From Trogon surrucura (lineage: Eukaryota; Chordata; Aves; Trogoniformes; Trogonidae): a stretch of 64,000 nucleotides of DNA. The DNA is taken from assembly GCA_020746105.1 (NCBI GenBank), contig CM036618.1, forward strand, positions 44,360,014 to 44,424,013, in the 5' to 3' direction. The notes below the pieces were generated by a model, which was not told the DNA's origin, did no database searches, and worked only from the letters and a program-made list of their open reading frames with translations. A program made the position numbers and the translations under genes. Positions 12,301 to 24,856 of this stretch are shown one piece after another; within the stretch, counting starts at the first letter, position 1; the number at the start of each line of letters is the position of its first letter.

Positions 12301-14978
12301 ATTGCATATTACTCCTGGTTCTTCTATCCTTAATCTTTTTGTGTTTACATGATTGAAATAACTTCTTACAGCTTGACTCACAAACAATATATAGGGAGTA
12401 TAAAAATATAAGTGTTTCTAGTTTCTCAAAAATTTTTTTTGGTCCCTATTTATTTTTCTTTCTGTTTGTACTTGATCTCTTTACATTCCAAGATCTGAGT
12501 TGATTATTTACCTGGTTAGTTGTGGAACACTGAAAGATTCGTCCTCCGTCTCCTTTGGGTTATGTGATTCACATGTTTTTTCTCCCTTGGTTTAGATAAA
12601 AGCCAAGTTCTCTTTCCATTCAAGTTCTTGAATGCCATAGAGTAGTTGGTTTCCCTGTTTGCTCCTTGTGTTTTCCCAGCAGTTGACCTTTCAAAAGAGA
12701 GAACCTTAATAGCAGACTTTTAGTTTATCTTTATTTGTAATGTTGACTTGAACCACAGATAAACAACAGATAATCACTTTTGTGTGTGTCATGATCAATC
12801 TGTACTGCAATTTCCAAAAATCATCTAAAGAATTGGTGCTTCATGTTGATTTGGTCACTAACTGACAAAATTAGTACTGCTGTTTTCAGAAAGAAGAGGG
12901 AGAAGAGTACAACAAGTAGAATAATGAGATTTCTTTAACAGGAAAAATAGCTGGTATTTGGTACAAGCAACAGACTATATTGACAAAATCTATATTGGGA
13001 CTGTAAAATTAGCAAAGCCTTAGTTTTATATTCCTCCTTATTGATTCATTTTCTGAAGATATTAATAGGAAAGAGTGTCCATATAAAATAATTCACAGTA
13101 TTTTGAAGAACACCATGACGTTTTCTTGAAAGTCTCTTCTCTAGATATTGAACAAATATACCTGTGGTTAATTTGTGAGATTATCACCATTAAGGTGGTC
13201 TAGCTGCAGATGTTGTGTAGTTGCTCTAGTCAACATCAGGAATAGAATATTGAGAATCAAGATATCTCTACCTGAATATTGATTGTACAGTATCTATTTT
13301 TGTTCTTTCTGTAATTAGTTGGTGGTCTATTGCCCATTAGCAAAGAGTTACCTGAGTAGAAGATGATGTTACAGATACTATAAAAAGAGCAGCAGGAGAG
13401 CAAGCAGATTTAAATCAGCTCAATTCCAACAAAAACTCTTTCATCTTGAAACAATTTAAGGTCTACAAAGTGTAGGTAAACAGAAAGAATGTATTTTGTT
13501 CAGCTGTCACTAGTTTGCTTTCATATTCCCTATCTTCAGATATGAGGAAGGTTTTCATATCTTTCCTGGTACAAGACTCTCTTAAGCTGTTAACATGATT
13601 ATTTTTCTTTAGTTTACATAGTTCTTACTGTATTTACATGTTATTCAGTTGTGAAACTTTTCTAAACTAGAGTTGTTCTCACAGATCCAGAGCTATCAAA
13701 GCAACTACAGCAGCGAAGTCAAGATGTTTTTTTCTATAAATTGTGTTGATCATACAGAAATATAAAAGCAACTTTAGCAATAGAGTATAATTTTACTTCT
13801 ATAGCTATATCATCAGTCCAATTCTCTGTGATACAGTTACTGTCTTTATATATGTTCATTCATTGAAATAAAATGACTTAAATACATAAACACCAGGGAA
13901 TAAGAAAGATCCAAAGAGTTCTTACTTAAAAGAGTTCAGATTCTCTATATTTCTTTCCTTTGAAGTCCATTATACATCTTTTCTCAACTAAGAAAAGCCA
14001 CAGACATAATGAAGAACTACGATGATTGTTAAAGAATACTAAATTTGAGTTCCTTTAGAAAAAGCCCAAAATTTTGGCTCTCAAAAATGTTCTTCAAAAA
14101 TGATTTTTTAAAAAAAAACCCTACAAACAACAAACAACTTAGCATTAACAATCATAGTAGCTACTCCTGCTGCTCAGAATATAGGATTAGGCAAAACAAA
14201 GAGATTAATGCTAGTTCTTACAAGTGGAAAGGTTCAAATCAGCTCCTTGGAGCTCATTTACTCAGAGGTTCTGCCCTCTCAACTGTGCCAATAGTAAGGA
14301 TTACGAGTTCTTATTTAAACTCTTCAGACTAACCCAGATGATTTCTGTTTGAAACAGAACACAAAATGCTCATGGGAGCTAGTCCGTTCACTGGGCCTTA
14401 AGACAGTTACCCTCCAGCTGCGGGAAAGCAACATCTGTAATTACAGCCCTCTTCAGTGTCTGTCTACAGTCTGAGAAAAAGCAATGGAGTGGAATAATAT
14501 AACTTAGTTTACTGTGATACTCATCTCCTTCTCATACTTAAAGTTGCTTATTCTGATTCACCTGACCGATTCATCCAGCTCCAGCCATTAAGGAACAGAG
14601 ATTGATAGTAGGGAGGCCTTACAAATAAGTACAACCTAGACAGCAACAGTTCCAGTTATGCTGATCCAAGAAGAGATGCTTGGCTGTCCACTCACATTCT
14701 TCACAAGAGCATTTAAACTTGTGTAGTCAGGGAGATACCTTTAGGACTGAGAAATAACATGTTCTGTTTTTTTCAGATATTCTGTATTGTGTATTCTGTT
14801 AGATATTACCCTTGAGGAAAAATGCAAAGCACAGAGGTATTCTGTATCTGCTGTTGCAAAGCACAGGGAGACAGACACTCATCTCTGGTTTATGTTTTGT
14901 GACAATATAGTAGCTCGTATTATTATTCCTGTTATGGCTTCTAAAGTACTCTGAGTACTTTTTGAGCTGTAAATCCCT
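9357..14978. other. unique AT/T-rich DNA, no gene seen
   Basis: Long stretch with no recognised gene. It has many T-rich tracts on the plus strand (for example 11035-11047) and an A16 run at 10508-10523. Open frames at 9472-9810 (112 codons) and 10098-10381 have no recognisable domains and are within chance expectation for AT-rich DNA of this length. Confidence 0.65.
9894..9951. repeat. 29-bp tandem duplication
   Basis: Two adjacent 29-base copies begin tatcctcatgatctaac and tatcctcatggtctaac and differ at only a few positions. A weaker third match (tatctcatgaactgac) follows shortly after, which suggests an older short array. Confidence 0.85.
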
Positions 14979-15004
14979 CCCCCCCCCCCCCCCCCCCCCC
15001 CCCC
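14979..15004. repeat. homopolymer C26 run
   Basis: Twenty-six consecutive C, flanked on the left by ccct and on the right by gccccg. The minus strand is therefore G-rich and could form a G-quadruplex. Length calls in such runs are unreliable in assemblies. Confidence 0.95.
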
Positions 15005-15010
15005 GCCCCG

Positions 15011-16527
15011 TTACAGTGAAAACTGACTGGCATGTCCCAAGCATATTCATCTTTGTTCTCTCCTCTAGGCCTTTCACATCTGATATGCTAGGGAATTGGC
15101 AATTATCAACAGATGGTGCAAATTAGAATATCATGATGTTACTTTAAATTTTCTCCAACGGCAGGTTATCTTTCTAATAAGTCTAAGGGTAAGAAAACAC
15201 AAAGATAGTATTTCCCTTCTTTTGACCCATTCACCTTTAGTCTTTAAATAAGTCCAAGAACCAAAATTAGTAAATCCAGATATTTTGCTAACTCATGGAT
15301 TTCATTGCCCAGGAACTGTTCCCTAATTTATCCCTTAATACAAAAATGTTTTCTTTTGTTTTATCCCTTAATCTGGAAGTTGACTAGGATGAATTCTAAT
15401 GTCTATTATCATACAGCAAAATGATTAGATATGAGCCAGTTTTCTAACACACCTGAATGAGAAAGAAATAATGAACTAATGACTGAAAACGGTAATGTAC
15501 AATTGCATCAATGACTACTTCCTGAAAATCTAAATCAAGGGAATTCTTAAGAGGAGGAAGGCTCTGAAAAATGGAAGATTCTAATTATTTGCCAGTCAGT
15601 GATCAAATGTTACCAAACACTAAGATTAAAAACTGGGGTAGTCTTCTTGAAGTATAATGCAGAAATGAGGTGTAGATTTTTGTACAGTTCTTATTAATCA
15701 AGGATAATATTTCTTATTATTTAATTCATTTGAAACATCTCATTAATGTGTTATTCCATTTGTTTCCTTGTTAACATGTTGTTAGGAACTAATGGACTTT
15801 TTATCAGATTCAAAATAAATAAAGGTTAAAAGCAAATAAAATATTAAGTATAAATTACTTTAATCTCATCATTCATAGGAAAACAAAAAGTTATATTCTA
15901 GATTAAAAAAACTCCTGATACTCTTATTTTAATTTACACTAGCAATTATATTCACTAGAGTTAAACATATTTCAAGGAATAATTCGGCGCTTCCTGGTTA
16001 ATCAGACATCCATATCTGTTTCAATAACAACAGTTTGAAACAGAATGCTGTTTCAGTGTGCACGTTCTATCATTTATTGTCTGCTTAAACCTATTTCCTG
16101 AACAATTTTTTTTTTAATCCTGGACATTCACGTTCATTTAGGAATAATTTAAATGTAATCCACAGATGATGACAAACCACTCAAAGTTCATACAAATTCT
16201 ATTTGAAATTTCAAAACTACTTTGTTAAAAGTACTTTTGAATATTAAGATTATATATAAAAATTAAAAAAAAAAACAACCCACCAGGAAAGAGAAGTGTT
16301 CAAAATCATTATATTTTCACACATTTATTAACCTGTATGAATTTTCTTGGCTGGAAATCTGTCATGGTCACGTTGTGGTAGTTGTTAGTGGTTTTCAGCG
16401 TCCATGATTTTAAGGAAAGGTTTAAATAAACCCCATGCAATTAAATATTAAAACTGGTCTACAGAGATTATATGTTGTAAATTTCTTTGCAATGTTTCAT
16501 TTGTTACTAATTTATTGAACAATGTCA
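15011..16527. other. unique AT-rich DNA, no gene seen
   Basis: No repeat family or coding signal recognised. Short poly-A and poly-T tracts only. Confidence 0.65.
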
Positions 16528-16621
16528 TCTAGGCATTCCTGCTCTGGCAGGGGGATTGGACTTGATGATCTTTCGAGGTCCCTTCCAATCCCTAACATTC
16601 TATGATTCTATGATTCTATGA
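16528..16621 (+). mobile_element. CR1 LINE, extreme 3' end only
   Basis: Under 100 bases: the last part of the CR1 3' UTR (cctgctctggcagggggatt, then cttgatgatctttcgaggtc) and three gattctatg octamers. CR1 insertions are often this severely 5'-truncated. It is the same 3' type as the 3887 and 20099 copies. Confidence 0.93.
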
Positions 16622-19600
16622 ATTTATATATTGATGATGCTTTATCTGGAAACAAATGCATTTACAAGGCTTCAATCTTCACACACTTCTTCTGAGCTTA
16701 TACTGGTGAATTAATTTAATTATTTGTAATGCAATAAATCTTGATTTACACTGCTTTACCTGACCTCCACAGTCAGCCTATGAAATACCTGACCTGGCTC
16801 CTGCAAGCGTATACGCTGAAGTTTGCAGACTTTTACATACAGAAAAGAAATGGAAAAGTGTGGTATGCACATACAGTTATTTCAATTTCTATACTTTGAA
16901 CACCAGACCAATATTTTCTTATTGTTTCCCATAAAGTTTTACATTGACTCATCTTGGGCTATATAGTTATACAATACATCCTTGAGCCGTAAAAAACAAG
17001 TCTAGCCCAACTTCTCCTTCCACTTGCTTTAAAGGCAAAATTTGTGTCAACATCAGTGGGGAGAATCTCTTCCCTGGAAAACACTCCTTTTCTAAACGAC
17101 TGGAGAGAAACAAAGAAGTCACTTTAAAACAAAATCCATTCTAGCAGCTTAATATTTGTTATTTTTCAGATTCCTTTTCAAAAAGAGTGAAAGAAGCGTG
17201 GGTAGTTGTGTCGACCAGAAGACCCTTTGCTATCAAGGCTTGAGCACAATATCTTTGAAAGACCCTTTTTACAAATGCTAGCATTTGAAAAGGACAAACA
17301 GGGAAATAAACCTCAAAGGGGATGACAATAGGATATGGAGAGGAAGTGGGTGGGTTAATGCATCTGAGAAGCAAAGCTCCTTATAAAGGCATTGAAGAGG
17401 TTTAAGGTTCGATTTAACGACAAAAGGAGTTATGGAATGGAACATAACTTTCCCACAGGATTTTTGTCTTTTGATGTTTTTGAAACATGTTTTGTTTGAT
17501 TTTTTTTTTTTTTTTGAAAAGGCATAGTTTGCAATTTGATAGACTGAAAGTTTGCGTAATAGTGTCTATCTATAGAGGGGCAAAGCTTGGGTGCCACCAA
17601 TATGCTGATGTATATAAACCCAGTGGAACTCAACATTGATTGGGAAAACTAATAGAAAGTTTGAAAAACATTAAGTACTAGTTGAAAGTACACAAACTTT
17701 CCTTCTCCACTTAGTATGTGTGAACTTCCTCTGTACACTAGAGAGACCTAGTCTTGGCCTAGTTTTAGGAATCATCTGCCATTAGCATTGTCCTAGAGTT
17801 TTATGATGGAAATTGAATCTGGAAGTGTACTGCAGGATTGTAAAGTACCTTTAATTTTAACCTCGTTAAGGTGACCCAAATCCAGGGTTCTGTATTCAAA
17901 GTGCACATTGACAACAAAAATGAAATAGTCTTGAACTTAGTGGTCCTCTCAGAGGACATCTCCACTGTTAGAATTCTTCTGGAACCTTTTGAACTTTATT
18001 TTGCTTGGTAAAACCTTGATAGAATGAATTATTTCATTTTTAGGAGGCAAAGAAATGAGCGAAGAAAAATTCTTCTTTATTTTTAAATGAGAAGAAAAAT
18101 AATTTTAGACTGTGTGTCCTAAGTAGTTTGTTCACACTGAGAACCTCTTTTATTGGGTCAATGTTCTTTAACTATTGCAACAATACAAAAACTGTTCTAT
18201 CCTACTTAAGCTCATGGTTCTAGCAACATCCCAAGTTGAAGATTGTACCACTTCTACCCTGACCTACATTAAACCTACCCAAATCAAAGTTACACACTCA
18301 AAACTGCCAGTACAAGACAGCTGAAAAACCCTTGTTCAGACACAAGAATAATTTTACCCAGACTTAATAATCACATTTTGGTTTCAGAAGTGTGCCCAAG
18401 TCCATGCTTGCGATCCAATACAGAAGCACTGTCATTACGCCAGCCCTGAAGCTTACTGCAGGGAGGAAGAGGAAAAGTTAAAACATACAAAAAAGAGGGT
18501 TAAGTTAACTCAAAACAAGATCATGTTACTTTCTTGATTTGTTGGAAATGCTTTTTACCAAGGTATTTAATTTTAAAGACATACTGAGTGTCAGGGAGAG
18601 GACAAAATAAGTCAAAAAAGGGAGAAAGAATGAAGAGCAGAATGGGGAAAGCTGATGGAAAGACTAAGCAACAAGTGCTGGAGGTTGGAAAAACTACTGA
18701 TCACAACATAGCAGAAAAAAATGCAGCTCATTCCAGAGGAAATATTGTCAGGATCTGCTGACAGCACTACTCAGGCTTTTCTGCTAGTTTCAGTCTTTGG
18801 GAGATTTGTTAAAAAAAAAGAGCAATAAAGAGGAAAACAAAAGGACATTCTGAGTTTCCCAGGTTATATTAAACCTTAAATTGTGTGAATTTATCCTAAG
18901 CTTTATTTTACTGACAAAGTATCATCATCTGATTTAGTACTTCATAGCAGAGGTTTTAACCAACCTGGTCCTTGTGATAGCTGAATCAGTGCAAGATGAA
19001 CAAAAGCTGCCAGGCAGCCACAGAGCTGCACTTCCTTAACACCCACTGAGGGAAGCCCACACACGCTTGCATTTGTATAGCAAAAAAAGAGAAACAGGAG
19101 AGAACCTGCCCTGCGAGTACTAATGTTTTCCATGTTGATATTACTCCATCAGACTACCCCCATCACTACCTAGAGGTTAGCTCAGCCTCTCTGGAATTAT
19201 TTTGGAAGCCCAGCAGTCTGAAAACATTCCAGCCTTTTTACCCATGCTTCTGGTTTTGCATCAGTACAATCACATTAGCAGAAAAACACATGGGAGTATC
19301 AAATCCCATAAACGAAGTAGAAAATCCCTTCAGATGATTAGTTCAGACCGATGTTAAAAGAATATTTTGTGTGCATGTCAGGTTCTTTGCCAGTCTCAAA
19401 GTAGTCATTTGGATTCACTTCATTATAGGCACTGCAGTACCTTAAGAGAGAAAGAGAGAAATAGAGTGTGAGACAGGGTAATAATAACCCTTGAATGATG
19501 AAGTCCTTCTCCTAGAAAAACTTCAAATAACTCAGACAACTATCTTTTAATCAAATATACAAGCACTAGTGTAACTGAATTCAGCACAGCTAGCATTTAT

Positions 19601-20098
19601 GAAGGAAAAGAAAAAAAAAGGCGCAGAAGAATTCAGAGGCGAAGGAGACACCAGAAAAAAAAATGGAGGGAGCAATATGCCAGGGACTTAGACTTAAATA
19701 GAAGCATGAATGCCAACTCAACAGTGAAATAAACACACGCTATAAAGATGGTCTGATCTTTTCCTTTTTAAGTCAATAGGACTTTCCCCACTGGCTTTAG
19801 TGGGAGAGGAAACAGGCTGTTACTCCACAGCCCTACTTCCCTCTACCAGCCTTGTTCTTGTTTCCCACTTTTCCATTTTGACTTTCTGGCCCATGTTCTC
19901 CACCTTCATCCTGGGTATTAATGTTTTCTCATTTGCTCTTTTTCTGATACTGATATTTTCGATAACCAAAAGAATCACTCTATTTCAGGAGCAGATGACC
20001 AGGTAAATCTCAATGAAGATCAAGGGACAAAGCTGGTTTGTGAAAATTAGGATGGAGAAGTGAATCAGAATTTAAACTCTTGATATATTTTGTGAATT
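16622..20098. other. unique AT-rich DNA, no gene seen
   Basis: No credible gene. A T16 run lies at 17500-17515 and a purine-rich patch (agagagaaagagagaaat) near 19446. Open frames are 60-71 codons and unremarkable. Confidence 0.65.
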
Positions 20099-20509
20099 AA
20101 AGGCTGAAGGAGCTGGATCTCTTTAGCTTGGAGAAGAGGAGGCTGAGGGGTGACCTCATCAATGTTTATAAATATGTCAAGGGGGAATGTCAGGAGGATG
20201 GAGCCAGGCTCTTTTCAGCGGCGTCCACTGACAGGACAAGGGGCAATGGGTGGAAGCTGGAACACAGGAGGTTCCAGAAAAATATGAGGAAAAACTTTTT
20301 CACTGTGAGGGTGACTGAGCACTGGAACAGGCTGCCTAGGGAGGTTGTGGAATCTCCATCTCTTGAGACATTCAAAACCCGCCTGGACGCGTTCCTGTGC
20401 GCTCTAGTGTAGGTGATCCTGCTCTGGCAGGGGGGTTGGACTAGATGATCTTTGAGGTCCCTTCCAACCTTTAACATTCTGTGTGATTCTGTGTGATTCT
20501 GTGTAATTC
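20099..20509 (+). mobile_element. CR1 LINE, 5'-truncated 3' end, well preserved
   Basis: The element begins in the ORF2 tail ([18 protein letters not shown]) and stays open to the ORF2 stop at about 20412 (95 codons from 20128). It contains [37 protein letters not shown] and [16 protein letters not shown]. The 3' UTR has gctctggcaggggggttgg and a tail whose unit is a 10-base variant (gattctgtgt) instead of the usual octamer. The high preservation suggests a young copy of the same group as 3887, 45280, 56360 and 63340. Confidence 0.96.
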
Positions 20510-23500
20510 TCATATATCCTTCCAATATCAAGTGGATGCAACACTTATTAATTTGCTTTACTGTTGGACTGTTTTCCAGGTATGAATTCCTACATAGAAC
20601 TTTAGGTTCAGATCCTGATTCAGTAAAATTACTTACTAGTGATGAATTTTGAGAGTAAAAATAGTAGAGATGACCCAAGTGTCTCATGAAAGTTTCCTCC
20701 ATTAAAATCTAGCTTAGTTTTCAAACAATAATATCCTGTGCAAGCATGATTTTTTTTTCAGATATATTCCTACTATTTTTACCTCAAAATGTAATTAATA
20801 TTTATAGAAATCAAAGGAATTTTTATTGGTTTTTTAATAGGTGATGAAATTGTGGTTTTTACTAAGAACAGACTTCAGTAAATGCTTTAATAACTCTTTG
20901 TACAAACAGTAATTAACATGTCATTACTGCTTTCAAGAAAATGAACATGAGCCCAATTTGAACTTTATTAAATGAAAACAATTTGAAACTTGTTGTCAAT
21001 AATATTAACTTTTCCTTTCCAATGAATTTAATCAACAATTCCACTGACTTTGGTAGAGCTGTTGGAATTCTTGAACTTAGGCATGGGCTCAAATACCTTA
21101 TTTTACCAATATGGTGTGTTATGGTGTTGTGTTTTTTTTTTTAAATCTCGTACCTGCATCTCAGCAATAGGATTCATCTGTCATTAGCTATCTCACAGTT
21201 ACATATCTAGTCCCAGCTAGTAATCCAGTCGTCTTCTGCGGTTAATAGAGAGAGATAGTTATCTCAAGAAGGTAAGTCTTTCCATCCAAAGATAAACTGT
21301 TTGTGACTGATAAGAAGAATTACCCTCAGAAGGTACTATGCTTTGACTGTACAGGATAAGAAATATCTATTATGATCAGAATCTTAAAGGCTAGACAGCA
21401 GTGGTTTGGAGTGATGAAACCCTTGTAACATACTGATGATTACTTAATTTCTGCAACTGTTTTGAATTTTGCTGGCTACTCTTTCTGTAGTCAGGGAAAC
21501 ATCCCACAGCAAGAAATAAAAAGGTAGATATTCAGCTGTATCTAACAGCTTATTGCTTTTCATTCTTTTACTATTAATTATATGGCATTGATAATTCCCG
21601 AAGAATTTTCCTCCTCCCTCCACCTCTCTTATCAACAACTATGCTGATTTTATATTAGCCTAATTTAAATGAACTTATGAATGGATTTACTTTGAATTCC
21701 TATTTCATTCTTCAAATACCTTATGAAGCAGGAGAGTATGACCCTGTTAAGCACTGACTGCATCAGAACTGTTTTCCCTCTTATAAAATTTAAAATAGTT
21801 GTTTTCAAAAATAGAAGACAAAATTTAAAAGATCATACTGAAAAGATATAGTTCTTCATCTGATACTCGACATGTCATAATTTCCACTTTTTATCCCACA
21901 TGTGGTGAGCAAATTTGCTCGTCAGGTGTTTTCATATTGTACCAATAGGTGGCACTAGAAATTTCTTTATTTTTATATAAAAAAAAACAGTGACAAGAGA
22001 TTTGGGGTTTTTTTATCAGTACAGTAGAACACTAAAAGAAAATAAGATCTTACAGGGCCCAGAGAGAAGCATGGCCTGCAGCTCTTTCTTACAACTATTT
22101 GATCTTTGAAATGTAAAGTCAGTATTGCCTAATGAACTTGTAATTCTCTTTTCATACTACATATCCTCACTTGCTGTAGAAACTTACGTAACAGGGGGAC
22201 TTGGCCATATTTCCTGCTGGCATAAATGTGTAACATTTGAATGGCTGAAACAGAGTTTCTCTGCCTTTACATAAGTGTTAGATCTGGTAATTCTGTGGTG
22301 TCGTGAGGCATGTCTTGGTGAAATGCAAATTCATTAATATTTTGGCAAATTTTCTCCAGAGTTCTACAATACTTTTTTCCACTAAAAAGTTTTTTAATTG
22401 GTCTCAAATTGAGCATTACAATATTCATGGAATGTTGATGATGGGTTTTTTCATGGCATCTTTAGAGGAATTATTTGAACACTTCTTTAAAACACCTTTA
22501 ATTTATGCAGTGAAGAAAAGTGAAAATTAGAATGATCAGGTCAGGTTCTTTAGACTTCTAAACTTCCTTAAGAAGACCTGGACATAGCCAAAACCTGACG
22601 GTACACAGGAATCCAATTCCTTTATCCACACTTATTTCATAATGATTTTCTCAGAGGCTCAATATATATGTAACTACTTTAATTTAACATGCAATAGATA
22701 TATTTTTACATGAGTTGAATTGTCAGTTTTTCTCTGGACTTGGACTATGAGATGTATATCACATTTTGTGTGTGTTCACTTAAAATGATTTGTGAGAATA
22801 CATCATTTTTACTCACAGTGATTTTCTTTTAGATATAATAGCACTTAGGCACACACTTTAAAGTAAAAATGCAGTCATTTTCCTAAATAAGAATTCCTCC
22901 CTACATCTAGGTCTTCTCCAGTCTGATTTGTTGAGCCATTTATAGAAATGGCTATCAGTAGTGAGAAGGAATATTTATGGATTTCTAGAAAGCTTCATTC
23001 CATCCACAAAGATTTTTCCACCAGCTTCTGCACCATGGCCAAGGACCTCACGTATGTGAGGTTCAGCATGGTTAGCAGATGGTATAAACTACATTAGCAG
23101 GGACAGAATCTCACAACATGGGTAGACCTTCCACTTGAAAAGAGGAAAGAGAGACAAAAGGAAAGTAACTGTCCATACAGCCACAGTTTTACTAAATGAT
23201 GAAGGAATTGCTGTGCAGCTACCTCCTATTCAGTTCACTATTACACCTCTTACTGCAGGCAAATTTTCCAGCCCTTTATATATTGAAAAAGGTCTTTCTG
23301 GTAAATTGAGATCTGTTACAGTTTCACCCTAGCTTTAAGGCAAGGTAAACCACACATATCAGTAGTCATACCATGTGTATATATAAGTATCAATAAAAAA
23401 TCAGAAAAAGAGATTCTTTAGAAAAAGACGTAAACAGTCTCACAAATACTTTTCCAATTTTTGTATATCATCACTCCATTACCTTAAATCTGTAAGAATT

Positions 23501-24814
23501 TTAGCATCTATAAGCAATCATACAAGTATATACATCTCATATTTTGAACTTTATTTATTCTTTTGAACATATAGTTCTAACAGAAGCCAATCATAAAGAC
23601 GAACAATTAATGCTTTGAAGGCAATTTGTAATTTTGCCCTCAAAACGAGGCAGTTAATGGAAGGTGGTGTGCAAGTACCTGGAAAAAATCGGTAAAAACA
23701 CATCAGTTCAAAATGCAAATTACTGGGGGCTTAATTCTGTGAGATACTGAATAACTTCAGCTTCCATTTGAGGTCCTGGGAGTGGGTGGGAGAAAGCTTG
23801 AGTGAGATAACACCTTTTATGACTGAGCTCAAGATGAATTAGTGCAATATACCCGGTGTCATGTCTTATTGCTTAATTGACTACCTCTAGGTATAATATA
23901 GCTAGCTTTATCACAGAAAAATCATTTTGATTTATTTGTTGCATTGTATATCATAAAGAAGTGTGCATGAGGTTGTTAATGTCGTGCATAGCTGTGATAT
24001 ATTCCAAGGGTGCAAATAATGAGTTTCATCATATGCAGTACCAGCCTATTATGACTATTACCCTAAAACTTTCTATTTTTATTTTTATGAATTTTATTTT
24101 TATTATATTTTTCCTCACATTGCCTACTCTGCATGTGAGCATTGAGTAGTTTATTTGGCGTAAGGGATCATAGTGCAGAACTTCTGTTGGAACACAGAAG
24201 TTGGAAATATTGACTATCATGTAAATACAAATTATAGCAGTTCAATTTGTTGTTAATTTATTGTAGACAATTGAGCTGTTAATTGTTCTCTTTGGCTTAT
24301 AAACCTCAAGGTCTCTCTGTGAGAAGTCAAGTGGCTGGAGCATGCTCTTTAAATAAATGTAACTGTGGCATAAATATTAAATATGTCTAGTGAATACAAT
24401 CATTCTCCTCATCTTTCCCTAAATATTATGAAGTTAGAGAGTAAGGCAGATTGTTTAAAAGAACAAATTTTAAAATATAGTAAAGCAACCTTGAAACTAA
24501 AGAATTTTGTCACAGAATTCAGTCAGTAAGATGAATGCAAGACATCTAGATAGGGCAATTAAAACTCATGTTTGACGTTTCCAGCAAAGGGTTAGTAACT
24601 TTATTTAAATAGTCTGAATACCTTGAAGAAATGCGCACTCCGACTTGAATTCTAAGATTTCATTTTTCTCTCAAAGGCTTTTGGATTTGTATTTTTCAGA
24701 AAATTAAGGTTTCCTGTGAAATTCAACCTTTTAGGCAGTTATGCTGTCCTAGAAACAGGTCACATTTTGTCATGTTCTGCCAAAACTAGTCATGCTATTG
24801 ATGAATACAGCTTT

Positions 24815-24856
24815 ATGCTTTTTCACAGTTATCTCATGCCTTTTCACAATTACTCC
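24815..24856. repeat. degenerate 21-bp tandem repeat
   Basis: Two adjacent copies, atgctttttcacagttatct and atgccttttcacaattactc, share about three quarters of their positions. Confidence 0.6.

Noticed and set aside
20190..20702. 170-codon minus-strand open frame, the longest in the window
   Set aside because: It is antisense to the CR1 ORF2 tail at 20099-20509; its sequence mirrors the CR1 coding strand and appears as similar shadows at other CR1 copies.
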